This document shows, one piece after another, positions 26,090 to 35,560 of a stretch of 64,000 nt of DNA (its first letter is position 1; each line of letters starts with the position of its first letter). Origin of the DNA: Treponema sp. OMZ 798 (GTDB lineage: Bacteria; Spirochaetota; Spirochaetia; Treponematales; Treponemataceae). The DNA is taken from positions 2,418,001-2,482,000 of the forward strand of contig NZ_CP051305.1 in NCBI RefSeq assembly GCF_024181385.1, in the 5' to 3' direction. Under the pieces are notes generated by a model, which saw nothing but the letters and a program-made list of their open reading frames with translations, had not been told where the DNA came from and searched no databases. A program made the translations under genes and the position numbers.

Positions 26090-28480
26090 ATGATAAAGGC
26101 TTTAGATAATATCCTTAGATGGATAAAAAAGATTTATATTCATCCTAATACGGTAAAAATAGCATCTCTTATAATTCTTGCAGAACTTATGATTTTGCCT
26201 TTTAGTATGACTAAAATGGACTTGTTTAATACCTCTCAAAAGGCGGTAAATCTTTACCCTATGACGGTTTTGTTTTCGGACTTTGTACAAAGAGGTTTAA
26301 ACTCTTTTTATGTAAGCAGTCTCTTGCTGTTTTTATTGCCTATAGCATTTATAATTATCTTTATATCTATTTTTCAAATAAAAATATCCTCAAAGGTTGT
26401 TTATTTTTCGGCCTTAGTACCTATAAGCCTTTATATTGCTGCCTCGGTTTCCGGTGTGAATTTATTTGCAAACACCCCCCGATGGTTCTATTCCCTAAGT
26501 TCTCTTACATATTTTGCCTTTTTTACGGCCATTGTCTTTCATGCTTTCTTGATAGCACACGGCATAATTTCCATAAAAAGACAAAACGGATCATATATGG
26601 AGTATAAACGCCTTCTAAAAGAAGAAGAAGAGAAGAAAGAGCTGTTAAACAAACGAATAGCCGAAAAATTAAAAAAACAAAAAGAAAAGTCCTTAAAAAC
26701 TAATTCCGAACCCATAAAGGAAGAGGCGCTTTCTGTAGACAAGCTATTAAAACAATACATAAACCGCTTTAAAAACAGAAAAAAAAGGTCTCATATAAAA
26801 ATAAAAATTACAATAGTTATTCTTTTTACCATATTGGTGATTCTTTCAACATTTATTTACACAGATTTAAGAAACTATAATATGCTTCTCACCCAAAATG
26901 TCAACACAACAGGAAAAAATCAGGCCGAGCAGGTTGCGGCCATATACAGCTTTTCGGATGGGCTTCATGCTAAAATCAGCGCCTTCCTCGAAGGAATACG
27001 AAAGACCAATCTGTCTTCGCCCTTCCCTTTTCAAAGGGTCGATATAATAACCACAAGCAATAAACAACATATTTTTCTTGAAGAAATCGATGAGTCTACA
27101 GAGCTGCCCTTTTTTGATGTATTTTCTTATACCACAGCCGCAGGGCAGGTAAGGCTAATTCCGGAAGAAGAAAAAAGCATAAGTCCTGAGGATGCAGCCC
27201 TTTATATAAAACACTTCAAAAATGAAGCTACGGTAAGCACACCTATTTACAAGGACGAGAAGGGAACCTGCCTTTATATCTATCCTGTAACCTTCACCAG
27301 AAAGGAGGGCCAGAGACTTGTAGGCTTTTCAGTTGTTACATATCTTAAAGAAATTCTAGACCGCCCTTATTTTCAGGCAAAGGTCTTTGTGTTTTCAATT
27401 TCGGCCGTGTTTTTCTATGCATCTATAATCATCGTTCTTTTTTTGGCGGACTTTATTGCAAATCCCATTATATTCTTATGCGGAAATATACGAAAAACTG
27501 CAAATATTTTAAGCGGTATGATTTCGAGCAGCGCGGCAATCGAACCGGACCGTCTTATTTTTGAAGAAAACGTCAAGACCCATGACGAAATAAAAACCCT
27601 TTCAGTAGAGCTAAAAAATATTATCTCGCTTATCCGCGGAATTTTACCCTATGTGTCTTTTCATACTATTCAAAATGCAGAAAAAAATCTCTCAAGTAAA
27701 AGTACTACCAGAGATCTCTGCTTTTTGTTTACCGACATACGCGGGTTTACAAGCATGTGCGAAAACATGCAGCCGCGAGAAGTCATCAATATTTTAAACC
27801 GCTATCTCGATATCGAAACGAAGATAATCTTCGAAAACGGAGGAGATGTGGATAAGTACGTCGGTGATGAAATTATGGCTTTTTTCTCGGGGCCTAAAAA
27901 AGAAATTAACGCATGTAAGGCCGCTATGGAAATACGAAAGGCAATGAGACGGGAACAAAAGGCAGCTTTGAAGGAAGGCACGGCTCTGGTTTCGATAGGA
28001 ATAGGTATTAATTCGGGACCCGTGGTATTCGGACCTGTAGGTTCCAAAACGCGCAAAGATTTTACATCGATAGGCGACACCGTAAACCTTGCGGCCCGGC
28101 TTGAAGGAGCAAACAAAGAATACGGCTCAAAGTCGATTATCTCGGAAGAGGTTTATAAAAATTTAAGCAAAGAGTTTATTTGCCGAGAACTCGATTTTGT
28201 TGCAGTTAAGGGAAAAACGGAAGCCGTCCGTATTTATGAAATTCTTCAGCCGACAGAAAAACTTACAACCGAAAAACTTTATGATATAAAAAAATTATTT
28301 GAAACAGGGCTCTCCTATTATAGAAAAAGAAAATGGAAGCAGGCCGAAAAATATTTTTCGGAATGTGCCGAAAAGTATAATGATGCACCCTCCAAGGTAT
28401 TTTTAAGAAGGGTTGCCCACTATCAAGTTTCTCCGCCGAAACCAAGATGGAGCGGTGTGTTTGTAATGAATGTAAAATAA
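26090..28480 (+). CDS. Membrane adenylate/guanylate cyclase with extracytoplasmic sensor
   Basis: A 796-aa cyclase. Four to five membrane helices in the first ~165 residues, a Lys/Glu-rich coiled segment (~175-230), another helix (~243-262), a ~190-residue extracytoplasmic region that looks like a Cache-type sensor, a helix at ~440-465, a linker, and a class III cyclase domain. Metal-binding Asp are in FTDIRGFTSM and DKYVGDEIMAFF, and the Asn/Arg pair in GDTVNLAARLEG. The TPR-like tail (SYYRKRKWKQAEKYF) ends in a W-x-G-V-F motif like that of the cyclase at 12614. It is expected to make cAMP; the stimulus is unknown. Confidence 0.88.
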   Translation: MIKALDNILRWIKKIYIHPNTVKIASLIILAELMILPFSMTKMDLFNTSQKAVNLYPMTVLFSDFVQRGLNSFYVSSLLLFLLPIAFIIIFISIFQIKISSKVVYFSALVPISLYIAASVSGVNLFANTPRWFYSLSSLTYFAFFTAIVFHAFLIAHGIISIKRQNGSYMEYKRLLKEEEEKKELLNKRIAEKLKKQKEKSLKTNSEPIKEEALSVDKLLKQYINRFKNRKKRSHIKIKITIVILFTILVILSTFIYTDLRNYNMLLTQNVNTTGKNQAEQVAAIYSFSDGLHAKISAFLEGIRKTNLSSPFPFQRVDIITTSNKQHIFLEEIDESTELPFFDVFSYTTAAGQVRLIPEEEKSISPEDAALYIKHFKNEATVSTPIYKDEKGTCLYIYPVTFTRKEGQRLVGFSVVTYLKEILDRPYFQAKVFVFSISAVFFYASIIIVLFLADFIANPIIFLCGNIRKTANILSGMISSSAAIEPDRLIFEENVKTHDEIKTLSVELKNIISLIRGILPYVSFHTIQNAEKNLSSKSTTRDLCFLFTDIRGFTSMCENMQPREVINILNRYLDIETKIIFENGGDVDKYVGDEIMAFFSGPKKEINACKAAMEIRKAMRREQKAALKEGTALVSIGIGINSGPVVFGPVGSKTRKDFTSIGDTVNLAARLEGANKEYGSKSIISEEVYKNLSKEFICRELDFVAVKGKTEAVRIYEILQPTEKLTTEKLYDIKKLFETGLSYYRKRKWKQAEKYFSECAEKYNDAPSKVFLRRVAHYQVSPPKPRWSGVFVMNVK

Positions 28481-28513
28481 AATCGGCAAAATTTAAACCG
28501 AAAAGGAGTTTTT

Positions 28514-29437
28514 ATGGAATTTAAACAACTTGAAATATTTATCAAACTGGTAGAAAATTTAAGTTTTTCTACCACTGCAAGCGAGCTGAACATATCTCAG
28601 CCTACAGTCAGCCTTACCTTAAAGCAGCTTGAAGAAGAGCTTGATACCCCCCTCTTTTTGCGCTCTACACGAGAGCTAAAATTGACCGATGCAGGGAATA
28701 GTCTTTACGGGGAAGCAAAAACTATTCTCGCTGAAAGAGATAAAATAATAGAAAAATTTATACATCCTGAAAGAAAGGTTATAACTATCGGAGCCTCGAC
28801 AATTCCTGCCGGCTATCTTCTTCCTTCCATAGTGAGGGAGTTTAAAAAGAAGCATCCCGATATTTATATAAAGGTTGAAGAAAAAAACAGCCTTGAAACA
28901 ATAAAAAAAGTATCGTTAAATACCGTCGATATAGGCATCGTCGGAATGAAGGTAGAAGATGAAAATTGCGAATTCCTTCCCATTTATAAGGATGAATTTG
29001 TATTTATAAGTGCAAACAATGCTTATTATCAAAAGCTAAAAAAATCCAATCCCGATTTAAAACGAATTGCCGAAGAACCATTTATTATCAGAGAAGCAGG
29101 GTCTGCCGTAAAGCAAAATATGGAGCTTATTTTAAAATCTCAAAAGATAGATTTAAACTCGATAAATATAAGCGCCTCGATAAACGACACAGAGGTCATA
29201 AAGCAATTAACGGCAGAGGGCCTGGGCACTTCTTTTATATCAAGAATAGCTGTTGCCGATATGGTAAAAAATAAAAAGCTCATAGCCTTTGAACTGGGAG
29301 ATGTTCCCCACCAATACCGCAATATCTATCTTGTATGGAACAAAAAAATAAACTATGCAAGCCATATCAAAGACTTTTTAAACTGCACGGAATGTTTTAA
29401 AGTAAGAAACGAGCTTAATAATTTTGAAGAGAATTAA
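28514..29437 (+). CDS. LysR-family transcriptional regulator
   Basis: A 307-aa regulator: N-terminal winged helix-turn-helix (TTASELNISQPTVSLTLKQLEEEL, residues ~17-40) and a periplasmic-binding-like effector domain (ITIGASTIPAGYLLPSIVREF onward). AAGGAG precedes the ATG. It starts 33 bp after the cyclase gene but is probably functionally tied to the downstream locus, because LysR proteins of this type occur next to DUF3343 and selenium/sulfur genes in anaerobes (from memory of the family, not verified). The effector is unknown. Confidence 0.88.
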   Translation: MEFKQLEIFIKLVENLSFSTTASELNISQPTVSLTLKQLEEELDTPLFLRSTRELKLTDAGNSLYGEAKTILAERDKIIEKFIHPERKVITIGASTIPAGYLLPSIVREFKKKHPDIYIKVEEKNSLETIKKVSLNTVDIGIVGMKVEDENCEFLPIYKDEFVFISANNAYYQKLKKSNPDLKRIAEEPFIIREAGSAVKQNMELILKSQKIDLNSINISASINDTEVIKQLTAEGLGTSFISRIAVADMVKNKKLIAFELGDVPHQYRNIYLVWNKKINYASHIKDFLNCTECFKVRNELNNFEEN

Positions 29438-29466
29438 AAGGACTTAGCGGATAAAATATAATTTAT

Positions 29467-29497
29467 AAAAAAGGCCTCCGTTTTACCGGAGGCCAAA
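29467..29497. terminator. GC-rich hairpin after the LysR gene
   Basis: Stem GGCCTCCG (29473-29480) with CGGAGGCC (29487-29494), flanked by A-runs on both sides. The U-tract is better on the minus strand, although the only gene just upstream is on the plus strand, so the direction is unclear. The rest of 29498-29736 is extremely AT-rich, with no gene seen; it probably holds the promoter of the next gene. Confidence 0.5.
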
Positions 29498-29736
29498 AGT
29501 CTATGGAACAATTAAGACTTATTTTTTTACTTTACAAAAACAATTTATTATATATAATAATAAATATCAAAAATTATTTATATATCTTTTAACACAATTC
29601 ACTTATTTTGTCAATATAAAATAGCGATAAAATTTTATATATTTATGCACTCATCCACTTGTAAATTTTTATAATAAATATTAATATATTGTAATAAATA
29701 TAAACTTTTACACTTAACATATTTTGGAGCATAATT

Positions 29737-30908
29737 ATGAACGATTTGCCTAAGGGCTTTGACAGCTTGGCTGAAGCCCAACAAAAAAAATTTATAGCTT
29801 TAAAAAATTTAAAAGATGCCGGAGGCAAGATTATAGGACTTTATTGCTCCTATGTACCTACCGAGCTTGTGTATGCAGCGGGGGCCGTGCCCGTTTCCTT
29901 ATGCGCAACGAGCGAAAAGCCGATAAGTGCTGCTGAAAGGGATTTGCCCAAAAACCTATGCCCCCTTATAAAGGCTTCTTACGGACACGCCGTCACCGAC
30001 ACCTGCCCCTTCTTCTATTTTTCGGATTTTATCGTTGGAGAAACCACCTGCGACGGTAAAAAAAAGATGTTCGAGCTTTTAAACGATATAAAGCCTACCC
30101 ATGTAATGCATCTGCCTCAAAACAACCTCGATCCCAAGGCCTACCCCTTTTGGGCAGACGAGGTAAAAAAACTAAAGGAAAGAATCGAAGAATTTTATAA
30201 CATAACTATAACCGATGATGATTTAAGGAAGGCTATCAAGGACTGCAATCAGGAGCGGAGAAACCTTGTAAACTTCTTTGAGCTTTCGGCCTTGGACCCT
30301 TCTCCTGTTTCAGGCTTGGAACAGTTTAATGTAAAGGAAGCCTTCGGTTTTCAATACGATATAAATCAAAAAAATGCCGAAATAGTAAAACGCACAGAGG
30401 AATTAAAAGAGTATTGGGAAAAGAATTTAAAGGGCACAAAGGATGAGCGTCCGAGAATTTTGGTTACGGGCTGTCCCTTGGGAGGCGTAAAAGAAAAATA
30501 TTGGCACAGATTGAAAAACTGGGAGCCGTAATAGTCGGTTATGACAGCTGTTCGGGTTTACGCACCCACATGGAATTCGTAGATGAAGACCCCGCAAGGG
30601 ATCCGATTGAGGCTATTGCCGAAAAGTATCTTAAAACAAACTGCTCGGTTATGAGTCCCAACCCCGGAAGGCTAAAGGACTTGGATTATCTTATAGACCA
30701 CTATAAGGCCGATGCAGTAATCGAATGTACCTTGGTTGCCTGCCACACCTTCAACCTTGAAGCTCATACGGTCGGAAAACACATCATAGAAAAAGGACTT
30801 CCCTATATTCACATAGAATCGGATTATTCGCAAGAAGATGCGGGACAATTTGCAACAAGACTTGAAGCCTTTTTGGAAGTTGTTTCAGAAAGGAAAAAAT
30901 TAAAATGA
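29737..30908 (+). pseudogene. 2-hydroxyacyl-CoA dehydratase-like double-cubane-cluster protein, frameshifted
   Basis: The family (HgdB-like, double-cubane [8Fe-9S] cluster proteins) performs low-potential reductions after electron transfer from an ATP-driven activator. Typical motifs are present: YCSYVPTELVYAAGAVPVSL, LPKNLCPLIKASYGHA and VGETTCDGKKKMFELL, with conserved cysteines. The frame breaks in an A5 run at 30494-30498: the first frame ends LGGVKEKYWHRLKNWEP, while the second continues MAQIEKLGAVIVGYDSCSG. One extra A gives GGVKEKILAQIEKLGAVIV and a ~390-residue protein of normal length. So this is either a recent mutation or a sequencing error. The next gene overlaps its stop by four bases. 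Confidence 0.82.
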
Positions 30909-31150
30909 ATTATATAATTACCTTTGCAACTACAACAGCAGCAATTCAATGCGACTCAATGATAAAGGCTGACCCTATAAATGCAAAACTTATTCCTATC
31001 CCGGGATTTTTAAAAGCCGGCTGCGGTTTTGCCTGCCTTTTTCAAAATGTACAAAAAGAAGAAGTTGAAAACTGGATAAGCAAAAATGGTATAAGTTATG
31101 AGGAACTGCTTGAGGTAAGGTATGAAGATAAAAATATAATACCGGCCTAA
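30905..31150 (+). CDS. DUF3343 small protein (putative Se/S carrier-like)
   Basis: An 81-aa protein: YIITFATTTAAIQCDSMIK start and a central PIPGFLKAGCGFACLF, the Cys-containing signature of DUF3343. The cysteines suggest sulfur or selenium binding or transfer, but no activity is proven. The ATG overlaps the stop of the dehydratase-like gene by four bases, and the ATPase activator gene converges from the other side with no gap, so the three belong together. Confidence 0.85.
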   Translation: MNYIITFATTTAAIQCDSMIKADPINAKLIPIPGFLKAGCGFACLFQNVQKEEVENWISKNGISYEELLEVRYEDKNIIPA

Positions 31151-31900
31151 CTATGATAATATACAGGCTCCTATTGCTCCGGCAAAGGCACCCAAGTTGT
31201 CGGATAAGACGGGAGCCTCAAGTTTTTTTGAAATTTCTTCTATTACATAACTGTTTGAACTAAAGCCGCCTGTTAAAAAATATACATCGGAGCGCGGTTT
31301 TCTGTTTGCAAGCGAAACGACCTTTGAGACTATTTGATTTATAACGCCTCTTGCTATATCCTCGCGGGGACTGCCCTTTCCCATGAGGGATGTTACCTCG
31401 GACTCGACAAAGACGGTGCATACAGAAGAAAGGCTTAAATCGTTTCCCTGTGCTGCGTACTCGCTTATTTCCTGTAAACTTAAGCCAAGCCTGTTTGCCA
31501 TGAGTTCCAAAAATTTACCGGTACCGGCCGAACACTTATCGTTCATAATAAAGTCAATTACAAGGCCGTCTTTTACAACGATGACCTTTGTATCCTGCCC
31601 GCCGATGTCGATTACGGTTACATCCTTTTTTGCCAAAAAGTGGGCTCCCTTTCCGTGGCAGGAAATTTCGGTTAAGGTTTTGTCTGCAAAGGGAACGCTT
31701 ACTCTTCCGTAACCTGTAGCGGTTATTTTGAAGTCTTCATTTTGTAGAGTTTCCTTAACCCAATCTAAGACAGCCTCTCCCGTTTCTTTGCTGTTCCATC
31801 CGCTAGGTATACGGTTTTTGTAAAGAATGTTTTTTTTATCTTCATCCATTATAACGGTCTTGGTTGCCGTCGAGCCGATATCTATACCTATGTAGTGCAT
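31151..31900 (-). CDS. ATP-dependent activator of 2-hydroxyacyl-CoA dehydratase-type enzymes
   Basis: A 249-aa ASKHA-fold ATPase of the HgdC/BadF/BcrA family. Phosphate-binding motifs: IGIDIGSTATKTVIMD (residues 4-19) and VIDIGGQDTKVIVV; the cluster-binding cysteines lie in NDKCSAGTGKFLELMA and LSSVCTVFVESEV. As a homodimer with one bridging 4Fe-4S cluster it would donate electrons to the double-cubane protein at 29737. It is encoded convergently, on the opposite strand from its presumed partner, and follows the desulfidase-like gene by 26 bp in the same direction. Confidence 0.92.
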   Translation of the reverse strand: MHYIGIDIGSTATKTVIMDEDKKNILYKNRIPSGWNSKETGEAVLDWVKETLQNEDFKITATGYGRVSVPFADKTLTEISCHGKGAHFLAKKDVTVIDIGGQDTKVIVVKDGLVIDFIMNDKCSAGTGKFLELMANRLGLSLQEISEYAAQGNDLSLSSVCTVFVESEVTSLMGKGSPREDIARGVINQIVSKVVSLANRKPRSDVYFLTGGFSSNSYVIEEISKKLEAPVLSDNLGAFAGAIGACILS

Positions 31901-31926
31901 ACTCTTCTCCCATACCTAATAGATAC

Positions 31927-32475
31927 TTATTCTTTCTCCAAAATGCTCTCTAAATTTTTTATAAGAGCATCTACGGTATCCCTGCTGCTGTAGGCAATAA
32001 AGTTTGTTGTTATGGAATTTTCAAAAAAGATTTTTTTTAGTTCTTCCATATAAATGCCTGGAATCCGGGGGTAATTTATATTTTTAATTTTTGTAAAATC
32101 TTTTATTGATGATATCTCTCCGCCCCAATCTTCCGAGCTGCATGAAAAGTTAATGCCGCAGCTGGGGCTTCCATCAATACCGGCTACAGCCAAAAGTCTG
32201 CAGCCGTTATTGATGTACTCGCTTACCTCATCCAATGTTTTATTTATCATGGAGCGGCATGCTTTTCTGTAATTAATATTATCGAACTGTTCGCGAACAT
32301 GTCCCCACCGTCTCAGCCCATAAACCTCCGTTTCGGGGCAGTCCATTTGAATTATCCCTATCTTATTTTTTATAAGCCAAGAAAATAAGGCTTCCATACT
32401 TTCCCTCTCACTTTCTGAACGGACCTGACTGTGAGGATTTAAAAGGCAATGGCTCAATAATATTATATTTTTCAT
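31927..32475 (-). CDS. TudS-related putative desulfidase (DUF523-like)
   Basis: About 182 aa. MKNIILLSHCLLNPHSQVR start, CPETEVYGLRRWG and GIDGSPSCGINFS contain the three cysteines expected to hold a 4Fe-4S cluster in thiouracil desulfidase-like proteins. The start is set at the ATG at 32475, because the open frame upstream overlaps the 3' end of the binding-protein gene and has no domain content. It lies 4 bp after that gene, so it is the last gene of the uptake operon or the first of the redox group. Substrate unknown. Confidence 0.75.
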   Translation of the reverse strand: MKNIILLSHCLLNPHSQVRSESERESMEALFSWLIKNKIGIIQMDCPETEVYGLRRWGHVREQFDNINYRKACRSMINKTLDEVSEYINNGCRLLAVAGIDGSPSCGINFSCSSEDWGGEISSIKDFTKIKNINYPRIPGIYMEELKKIFFENSITTNFIAYSSRDTVDALIKNLESILEKE

Positions 32476-32479
32476 GTTT

Positions 32480-33832
32480 TTACTTCTTTTGGAAATTCTT
32501 TTTTGCTTCTTCTCTTTCCCTTGTTGCATTTTCTTGAGCATCCTTTAAGGCTTGATCAAGAGTCTTTTTACCTGCAACAACTTCTTCCAGGGCTTTTTGC
32601 ATATTTGCATGAATTGCATAGCCGTTTAAGCCCTTGGGATCCTGATAAGCATAGGGGAACATATTTGATGCAATTCTCTTGCTGGGATCTTCATTGTCTA
32701 AAAAGGCTTGGAATTCTTTTGAATTCAACGCTGCATTTGTTAATGGAAGATAACCGCTCTTCTTTCCCCATGCAACCTGAGTATCAGTTTCAAACCAAAA
32801 TTTCATAAACTCAAAGGCTGCTCGTTTTGTTTCTTCAGAAACCGTATTAAACATTGTTATGTCTGTTCCTGAGTAGAGGGCGGCAGCTTTCTTTCCTTTC
32901 GGAAGTTCGGCAACCTTCCATTTTACTCCGGTAGCAGCGCAAGCTTCTTTCATTTTAGGAAGATTGGAAGACGAGGCAAAACCGATAAAGGCCTCCCCCC
33001 TCGACATCGGGCCTGTGATATAGCCTTCTTCAAATTCGATCTTAGCGGTTTTATCGTTTATCATCGAGAGGATAAATTCGTAAGCTTCTTTTACTTCCGG
33101 CGTGTCAATTAAAACGGCATCCTTTTCTTCATCATAAATATGACCTCCGGCCTGCTCTACCCAAAAGCTAAAATCGATACCGACACTCTTATTGAACACA
33201 AGCCCGACCTTTCCGTCTCCGGTCAATTTTTTTGCGGCAGCTTTTAGCTCGTCCCAAGTTTTAGGAACTGCTATTCCCTTTTCTTTTAGAACATCTTCGT
33301 TGTAATACATTAAGTATGCTCCCTTGTTAAAGGGAAGAGAGTGGTGTATGCCGTTCCAGATTCCGTTATCCCTTAAACCTTCGGGAATATCGTTCCAGAT
33401 TTTTTTGTCAAATCCGTATTTCGGATCATCAATCCTCGGATTTAAATTTTCGACAAGATCGTTTAGAACATAGGCGGTAAGCCTGTTACAATAGATCATC
33501 GAAAGAGCCGGAAGAGAATTGGCCTGAGCCGCTCCGTTTAATTTTTCAAAAAGCTCTCTGTAGTGGCCTTGGAATACGGGCTTGACTTCAATGTTTTGAT
33601 GAGTTTCATTGAACTTTTTTACCAAAGCTTCAAGAATCTCACCGTTTGCACCGTTCATTGCATGCCAAAATTCAAGAGTTTGCTTTTCTTTTGGAACATG
33701 GACATTAGCACTTGCAGAAATAGATTCCGATTTGCTTTCGGCTTTTGAGTCATTGCCTGAACAAGAAAGCACTGAAGACATTATCGATAAAATCAATAAG
33801 CCGGCAGCCATAAAATTAAAATACCTTTTCAT
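32480..33832 (-). CDS. ABC transporter sugar-type solute-binding lipoprotein
   Basis: A 450-aa family 1 binding protein with a lipobox signal (SIMSSVLSCSGND, Cys ~24). The body has LEFWHAMNGANGEILEALVKKFN and YNEDVLKEKGIAVPKTWDELKAAAKKLT, typical of UgpB/MalE-like proteins. In the envelope it captures a ligand, probably a sugar, oligosaccharide or glycerol-phosphate derivative. It is the fourth gene of the ATPase-permease-permease-binding-protein operon (36636 to 32480). The ligand cannot be told from sequence. Confidence 0.9.
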   Translation of the reverse strand: MKRYFNFMAAGLLILSIMSSVLSCSGNDSKAESKSESISASANVHVPKEKQTLEFWHAMNGANGEILEALVKKFNETHQNIEVKPVFQGHYRELFEKLNGAAQANSLPALSMIYCNRLTAYVLNDLVENLNPRIDDPKYGFDKKIWNDIPEGLRDNGIWNGIHHSLPFNKGAYLMYYNEDVLKEKGIAVPKTWDELKAAAKKLTGDGKVGLVFNKSVGIDFSFWVEQAGGHIYDEEKDAVLIDTPEVKEAYEFILSMINDKTAKIEFEEGYITGPMSRGEAFIGFASSSNLPKMKEACAATGVKWKVAELPKGKKAAALYSGTDITMFNTVSEETKRAAFEFMKFWFETDTQVAWGKKSGYLPLTNAALNSKEFQAFLDNEDPSKRIASNMFPYAYQDPKGLNGYAIHANMQKALEEVVAGKKTLDQALKDAQENATREREEAKKNFQKK

Positions 33833-33842
33833 CTGTATCTCC

Positions 33843-34661
33843 TTATCCTTTTATACCATTTTTGCTAAAACTCTCTATCAAGTGTTTTTGCAAAACCAAG
33901 TATACAATAATAACAGGCACAATCACCATCGATGAATATGCCATCAAATAATTATAATTAGGCCCTGCTTCTGTCATAAATGTAGTAAGGCCTACCGGAA
34001 GAGTTCTTTTTTCCGGCTGATTTATCATTAGAAGCGGCCACAAAAATTCGTTCCAGCTGTGTATTATTCTTAAAAGAGCTATGCTGATTAGGGCCGGCTT
34101 AGAATAAGGCACGGCAATCTTCCATAAATATTTAAAATCGCTGCACCCGTCTATCTTTGCAGAATAGTAAAGCTCTTTAGGTATATCTAAAAAATATTGC
34201 CTAAGCATAAAAATAGAAAAAGCCGATGCAATCCAAGGGACATATAAGGCATGAAGGGTATTTATCAATTTTAATTTTGTAAGAGTAACAAAATTGGATG
34301 TTAATAAAACCTCGCTTGGAATCATCATAGTAGATACTATAAGAACAAACAGAATGTCACGGCCCTTAAATTTAACGTGGGTAAAAGCAAAGGCGGCTAA
34401 GATTGTGGTAATCAAGGTTCCCGCAGTTACCATAAAAGAAACAAAGAGGCTGTTAAAAAAATAAGCCCTGAACGGAACCTTTTCAAAAACGAATTTATAA
34501 TTTTCCCAATGATATTTTGACAAAATAAATTGAGGAGGCAATTTATAAATGGCAGCGGAATCATTTAAGGAGGTAACAAGCATCCAAATAAACGGAATTA
34601 ATGAAAGAAGAGCTCCTAAGATGATAATTGAAAAAGCCGCAGCATATAAAACTTTTTTCAT
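33843..34661 (-). CDS. ABC sugar transporter permease (MalG/UgpE type)
   Basis: A 272-aa inner-membrane permease with six predicted helices and the EAA motif that contacts the ATPase (YYSAKIDGCSDFKYLWKIAVPYSKPAL). Typical length for the MalG/UgpE half. Its start overlaps the stop of the partner permease by four bases; the binding-protein gene follows after 10 bp. Confidence 0.93.
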   Translation of the reverse strand: MKKVLYAAAFSIIILGALLSLIPFIWMLVTSLNDSAAIYKLPPQFILSKYHWENYKFVFEKVPFRAYFFNSLFVSFMVTAGTLITTILAAFAFTHVKFKGRDILFVLIVSTMMIPSEVLLTSNFVTLTKLKLINTLHALYVPWIASAFSIFMLRQYFLDIPKELYYSAKIDGCSDFKYLWKIAVPYSKPALISIALLRIIHSWNEFLWPLLMINQPEKRTLPVGLTTFMTEAGPNYNYLMAYSSMVIVPVIIVYLVLQKHLIESFSKNGIKG

Positions 34662-35560
34662 ACCCTGCTTCCTCCCAATCCGAGACGCTTGTTAATAAGT
34701 CTGCTTACAAAAAAACCTAAAACCGTTAAACTTAAAATTAAAAGAAATAAAATAAAAGAAGCCGCAGCGGATACTCCGTAAGAAAATTGATTTACAAGTT
34801 TATCGTAAATATAATATACAATGGTCAAACACGAATCGACAGGGCCTGCAGAGCGATGAAACAAGGCATAAACTTCAGAAAAGGTTTTAAAGGAACCTAT
34901 TAAAGAAGTAATAAAAACAAAGAATATCATCGGAAAAAGCAGAGGCAGGGTAATTGTAAAAAATATTTTTATACTTGAAGCTCCATCCAATTTTGCGGCT
35001 GCATAATACTCTTCAGGGATATTACGCAAGCCCGTTAAAATAATTAAAATATTGTATCCTAAGGTTTTCCAAATACATAAAATTATAAGAGCCGTCATAG
35101 AATAATCGGGATCGGTCAGCCAACTTACTGCATCAATTCCAAACAAACTTAAAAGATAGTTTAAAAGCCCGAAGCGCGAATGAAAGATCCATCTAAAGAC
35201 AACAGCCACTGCAACCGTGCTTGTAATAAAGGGCAGAAAATAAATATTGCGGATCAGGGAATTTATTTTTGTATTTTTAACCAAAAATACCGAAACTAAA
35301 ATAGAAAGCCCCAAAGAAAACGGAACTATAATAGAAACAAATTTTAAAGTATTTAAACTTGCAAGGATAAACTGCGGGTCATTAAAAAGAGAGGCGTAAT
35401 TTTCAAATCCGTATTCATAGGCTATGTGTTTAAAATAATTATAGCGGGTATAAAAGCTCATTAAAAAAACTTTTACGGCAGGATATAGGCTGAAGGTTGA
35501 AAGAATGAGTAAGGCCGGAAGCAAATACAAATAAGCCGAAACGGAGTTAGCTTTTTTCAT
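34658..35560 (-). CDS. ABC sugar transporter permease (MalF/UgpA type)
   Basis: A 300-aa permease with six membrane helices and the EAA motif EEYYAAAKLDGASSIKIFFTITLPLL. It overlaps the ATPase gene upstream by four bases and the second permease downstream by four, so the three are translationally coupled. Confidence 0.93.
   Translation of the reverse strand: MKKANSVSAYLYLLPALLILSTFSLYPAVKVFLMSFYTRYNYFKHIAYEYGFENYASLFNDPQFILASLNTLKFVSIIVPFSLGLSILVSVFLVKNTKINSLIRNIYFLPFITSTVAVAVVFRWIFHSRFGLLNYLLSLFGIDAVSWLTDPDYSMTALIILCIWKTLGYNILIILTGLRNIPEEYYAAAKLDGASSIKIFFTITLPLLFPMIFFVFITSLIGSFKTFSEVYALFHRSAGPVDSCLTIVYYIYDKLVNQFSYGVSAAASFILFLLILSLTVLGFFVSRLINKRLGLGGSRV

Noticed and set aside
32476-32541. 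Upstream extension of the desulfidase-like gene
   Set aside because: The Lys-rich extension overlaps the previous gene and precedes a natural MKNIILLSHC start.
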